Source: Thamnaconus septentrionalis (lineage: Eukaryota; Chordata; Actinopteri; Tetraodontiformes; Monacanthidae). From it: a stretch of DNA of 64,000 bases. The stretch spans positions 16,346,001 through 16,410,000 of the forward strand of contig CM020517.1 in the NCBI GenBank assembly GCA_009823395.1. Reading direction: 5' to 3'. A model generated the notes under the pieces. That model did no database searches. It was not told the DNA's origin and worked only from the letters and a program-made list of their open reading frames with translations. The position numbers and the translations under genes were made by a program. Below are positions 60,961 to 64,000 of this stretch, one piece after another (position 1 is the first letter of the stretch; each line of letters begins with the position of its first letter).

Positions 60961-62426
60961 TCTTCCTTTGTCGCTGAGGAACACGCAGCCCTCAGTCATC
61001 GGCATTCAAGCTCGACACACTCATCTGTTATCTGTGACTCATCCCCCGTTTCCGCAATATCTTCTGCTCCTGGTTCCTGCAGATGTTTCAGATTCTTTCA
61101 CCGTTTATCAGCCCGACACGAGAGAGAGAGAGAGAGAAAAAAAAACCCAAACTCTGATTCAAATCTCTCTGATGATTCTTTACATATGTGTCATCTCGTC
61201 GTCTCCTCAGGGAAACGGAGTACTTCCTCTACCCGTGCATGCCTCCACTGTGCAGCGGGTCGCTGTCGCTTCCTGTGTGACCTGAGAGGGCGACTGACGG
61301 GGGCGCTGCAGAGGCGGCTGAGGAAGCGAAAGCGGCAAAATGAAAATGTGGTTTAAAGTGTGAGCAGTGACTCGGTTTAGGAAGCTCGGAGATGCCCACA
61401 GTGAGATTAAGGCGCGTGCGGCCGCTCCTCCTCCGCATGCATGAAACTCGTTAGAAAGTTCATTTTCATTCCGCGGCGTTGGTCCCGCTAACAGCTGCAG
61501 TAGGGCAATTAAAAGGCAAATTAAAATAATCAGAACGGTTGCTGCTGAGGTGAATATGCAGCCCTGTAGGAACTAATAATCCACTTGGCTGTGCATTAAG
61601 GTAGAACTACAAGATAAAAAGGAATAGGGGATTTATTGAAAGCTTTTAAAAATGGTCTGATAAAGATGAATGCGACACAGTTTCAAATGATTCCTCCAAT
61701 GTGACTACACATTAAAGAAGGAAGGAAATGACCTAAACTCTTGAAGGTCCCATTCTTTAGCTCTTGAGCTCCCAAGAAATGGGAAAAGTCCATCCGCCAC
61801 TCCTCTGGCTTTGCTTCCCAAGACAGAGAGTGCGTGCTAAAACACTCTGGAAATCACCCCTACATTACGTCACGAGGGGAACGCATTCCCCAGGATTGTT
61901 GTTCATTCCGCCCTCTGAAAGCAAAAAACCTCCCTGTGGCCGTCTTGTGTTGTGTTGTCTCCCTCCAAAAACACGCAGAAGCTCCAACAGAGCATCGGTT
62001 TGAGCAGGAGGGAGCCGTTTTCTGGAGATCTGCGGCATTTTTTTCAAATGACTTAGAATGAGGCTGCTTCAATCTGCACATGGCTGGAATATGCAACCCT
62101 TGATTGTTGTTAATGGGCCTTGAAATGCTCAGCTGCATTCATGACGCCGGTTCGAGGCCGTTAAGTTACGTGATGTTCAGTTTGAGGCCGGCCCTCCTGA
62201 TATCTCGTTGTTTATGTATGCAGCTTGGCTTAAACCAACTCTTACATGCGTGTTTACATGGCCGGGCTAAAGTCTTTACTCATGGCTGGCTGCGTGCCAA
62301 AAAAAAACAAACAAAAAAAAAAAACTTCACTCACTTCACACCTCATCAAGCCCACCTTTGGCTTCGTGCCGTCTTTAGGCTACCGTCTGAAACCAAGTGG
62401 ATGCGGGAAGCACTTAACCCAACCAT
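60961..62426. other. Single-copy DNA; TAAT-rich block at 61440-61640
   Basis: Short GA tract at 61122-61138. AATTAAAAGGCAAATTAAAA and CTAATAATCC words mark the 61440-61640 block. The 138-codon frame at 60940-61356 has no domain. Confidence 0.35.
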
Positions 62427-62427
62427 G

Positions 62428-62513
<86 letters not shown>
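62427..62513 (+). repeat. (GATA)n tract, ~21 units
   Basis: Near-perfect GATA tract with one GA insertion near 62476. It joins directly to a retroposon end. Confidence 0.97.
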
Positions 62514-62542
62514 TATTCATCCCCTGAGGGAAATTCTAAATA
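62514..62542 (-). mobile_element. Non-LTR retroposon 3' end attached to the GATA tract
   Basis: TTATTCATCCCCTGAGGGAA then ATTC is the complement of a fish LINE 3' end of the type GAATTTCCC..GGGAT.AATAAAGTATCTATC. In that orientation the TATC tract is the element's own tail. Only about 30 bp can be recognised. Confidence 0.65.
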
Positions 62543-63228
62543 TCCCATAGCTTATAATACGTACACTTGTTGTGTGACTTGACATGTGCACATAATGTAC
62601 ATTTTCCCTGGAGTAAAACATGTTTGTTTGCAAGAAAAAAGAAAGCGTGCAAAGCTGTAGGTTATGAACATATTTCATTTGCAAATGATTATAATATGGG
62701 CTGTTTGTTTTCAAAGAGGGTTTCAGTGTAAAGTAGGACTAGGAAGACTTAAAACAAACGAAAGAATATCATTTGAATTAAAAAAAAAAACCAACATCTA
62801 ATAATAATAATGAGTTATGTTTTTTTTTTTTTTTTTACTGTTTTTTTTTTTAGGGTTAGTGGCTCAGTCTCACATCTTGTTTGTTTCACTCGCTCGCTCC
62901 CTTAAGAGGAGACATCCGAGAGAGGGAAAAAAAGCCAAGAAGGAATGCACTTGCAACAGTGCAACAGTGCAACAGTGTAATTACGACACAAAGTCAACAA
63001 GCATCCTCTCATTGCGATTGCAAAAGAAAAAAAAAAAAAAAAAAAAAATCTCCACCAAACAAAATTACAGATTTCCATTCTGGGTGAGGAAGTGCCACAA
63101 AAATGACACTCATTCTGACAACAAACATGAAAAAGAATGCGGTCAAGCGTGCACATGCCCGCTGCGACAATTGGCATCCTGAACAGTGGCGGCGATGTTT
63201 GCACTACTACGGTGTTATCAGTGTGTGA

Positions 63229-63233
<5 letters not shown>
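62543..63233. other. AT-rich DNA with homopolymers
   Basis: T17 at 62820-62836, A23 at 63026-63048. A GCAACAGT triplication lies at 62951-62977. No gene supported. Confidence 0.35.

Positions 63234-63262
<29 letters not shown>
63234..63262. repeat. (GT)n microsatellite
   Basis: About 14 GT units. Confidence 0.95.
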
Positions 63263-63263
<1 letters not shown>

Positions 63264-63654
63264 TGTGTGGTGTGTTTGTTTGCGTTTGCATGCGTGTGTC
63301 AACAGTACCTATCCCATAGCTTTCATAGCTCAGATTCCTTCGACTGCCTTTGTTTTCAAATCTGGAGATGAAGCCAGAGGAATGCTGGCGTTGCCACCGA
63401 CGGATACTTTGTCTTTGTCTTTGTTTTGTTTCTTTTTTTGTTTTCTCAGTCCGACACTGAAGACATTTCTTTTTTTCTTTTTTGCACAGCTGCAGTTGAG
63501 GTTACAATTTAGACAAGGGTTGTTTTCCTGCTCAGTTCACTCTGACATCTCCGAGTGTCTTCCACTTCACTCATGGCAAGACCAGCAGTGGTTGAGACAG
63601 CAGGGCTTCGAAACAAGAGCATTATTTAGTGAATTTACCCCAAATCTGGGATGT
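63263..63654. other. Single-copy DNA, nothing recognised
   Basis: T-rich parts only. A 200-codon frame starting in the GT tract covers low-complexity and repeat sequence. Confidence 0.3.
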
Positions 63655-63853
63655 TTTAGCATCCAACTCATTTTCTATGATGTTCCTCAATTCCAACTCC
63701 TGCACTCAGGGTTGCGGTGGGTGCTGGAGCCCATCTCATCCCAGCTGTGTTGGGGCAAAGGTTGGGGCTCCACCCTGGACAGGTCATCTCAGAGCCACAG
63801 GAAGACTAATAACCATGCAACCACAGTGTGAACCACTGCACCATCCAGCCCAC
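63655..63853 (-). mobile_element. LINE/SINE copy, ATGG family, inverted
   Basis: CAACTCATTTTCTATGATG, CAGGGTTGCGGTGGGTGCTG, GAGCCCATCTCATCCCAGCT, CTCCACCCTGGACAGGTC and AACCACTGCACCATCCAGCC are the complement of the family seen at 14343, 34798 and 52005. The middle is deleted. Confidence 0.8.
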
Positions 63854-64000
63854 TATCTAATATTGAGAAATGCATGCAATGCATAAGGAGGTGTAGACAT
63901 ACCGTAGCTTTAAAGATAAACAGATCGACAGACACCGTTGGAATGCATTTATCACGCGGAACTTTGTATTTGACATTCTTTGAGGGTTACAGTCGATAGC
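63854..64000. other. Right edge, nothing recognised
   Basis: Short AT-rich stretch without features. Confidence 0.4.

Overview
This window reads as non-coding nuclear DNA of a ray-finned (teleost) fish. The evidence is the set of interspersed repeats: Tc1/mariner ends and a transposase fragment of fish type, hAT-like non-autonomous elements, a tRNA-headed SINE, LINE/SINE 3' tails ending in ATGG or in 'GCGCTTTGAGA...GCGCTGTAC' type sequence, and very dense, long CA, GA and CAG microsatellites. I find no protein-coding gene, rRNA gene, functional tRNA gene or CRISPR array that I can support. All long open frames are either translations of simple repeats or are explicable by chance. The window is therefore most likely an intergenic region or the inside of a large intron. 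Family names come from memory of teleost repeats, because no search could be run.

Layout. 0.3-2.7 kb: a tandem satellite of about 12 units of about 195 bp, each unit carrying telomere-like GGGTTA hexamers. 2.7-14 kb: single-copy DNA with microsatellites, two adjacent palindromes at 11.2 kb and a CT/CpG-rich stretch near 8 kb. 14-17.3 kb: two copies of an interspersed repeat, one interrupted by a retroposon tail with a clean target duplication. 17.3-20.9 kb: single-copy DNA with a strong hairpin at 19.3 kb. 21-21.5 kb: a hAT-like element with a retroposon nested in it. 22-25.5 kb: CpG-rich DNA, a Harbinger-like MITE fragment and large compound microsatellites. 26-26.4 kb: a Tc1 fragment split by a hAT-like fragment. 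29.3-29.7 kb: a complete Harbinger-like MITE. 34-35.1 kb: a deleted Tc1 copy and LINE/SINE tails. 38-40.4 kb: purine/pyrimidine and CTG tracts. 40.7 kb: a short MITE. 46-46.4 kb: another hAT-like copy. 48.3-48.8 kb: a tRNA-derived SINE beside a long GAA tract. 49-54.3 kb: CpG-rich DNA with GCG, CAG and a 172-bp TC tract. 54.9-56.2 kb: two Harbinger-like copies in opposite orientation, one keeping a Myb/SANT-like coding remnant. 60.2-60.6 kb: another hAT-like copy. 62.4 kb: a GATA tract attached to a retroposon end. 63.7 kb: an inverted LINE/SINE copy.

There are no genes to link into a pathway. The most informative biology is the layering of mobile elements: three nested insertions can be read base by base, and one MITE family still shows a piece of its parent's DNA-binding protein. 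Several single-copy stretches with TAAT-rich or palindromic motifs could be conserved regulatory elements, but only a cross-species alignment can show that. I found no sign of a new molecular system.
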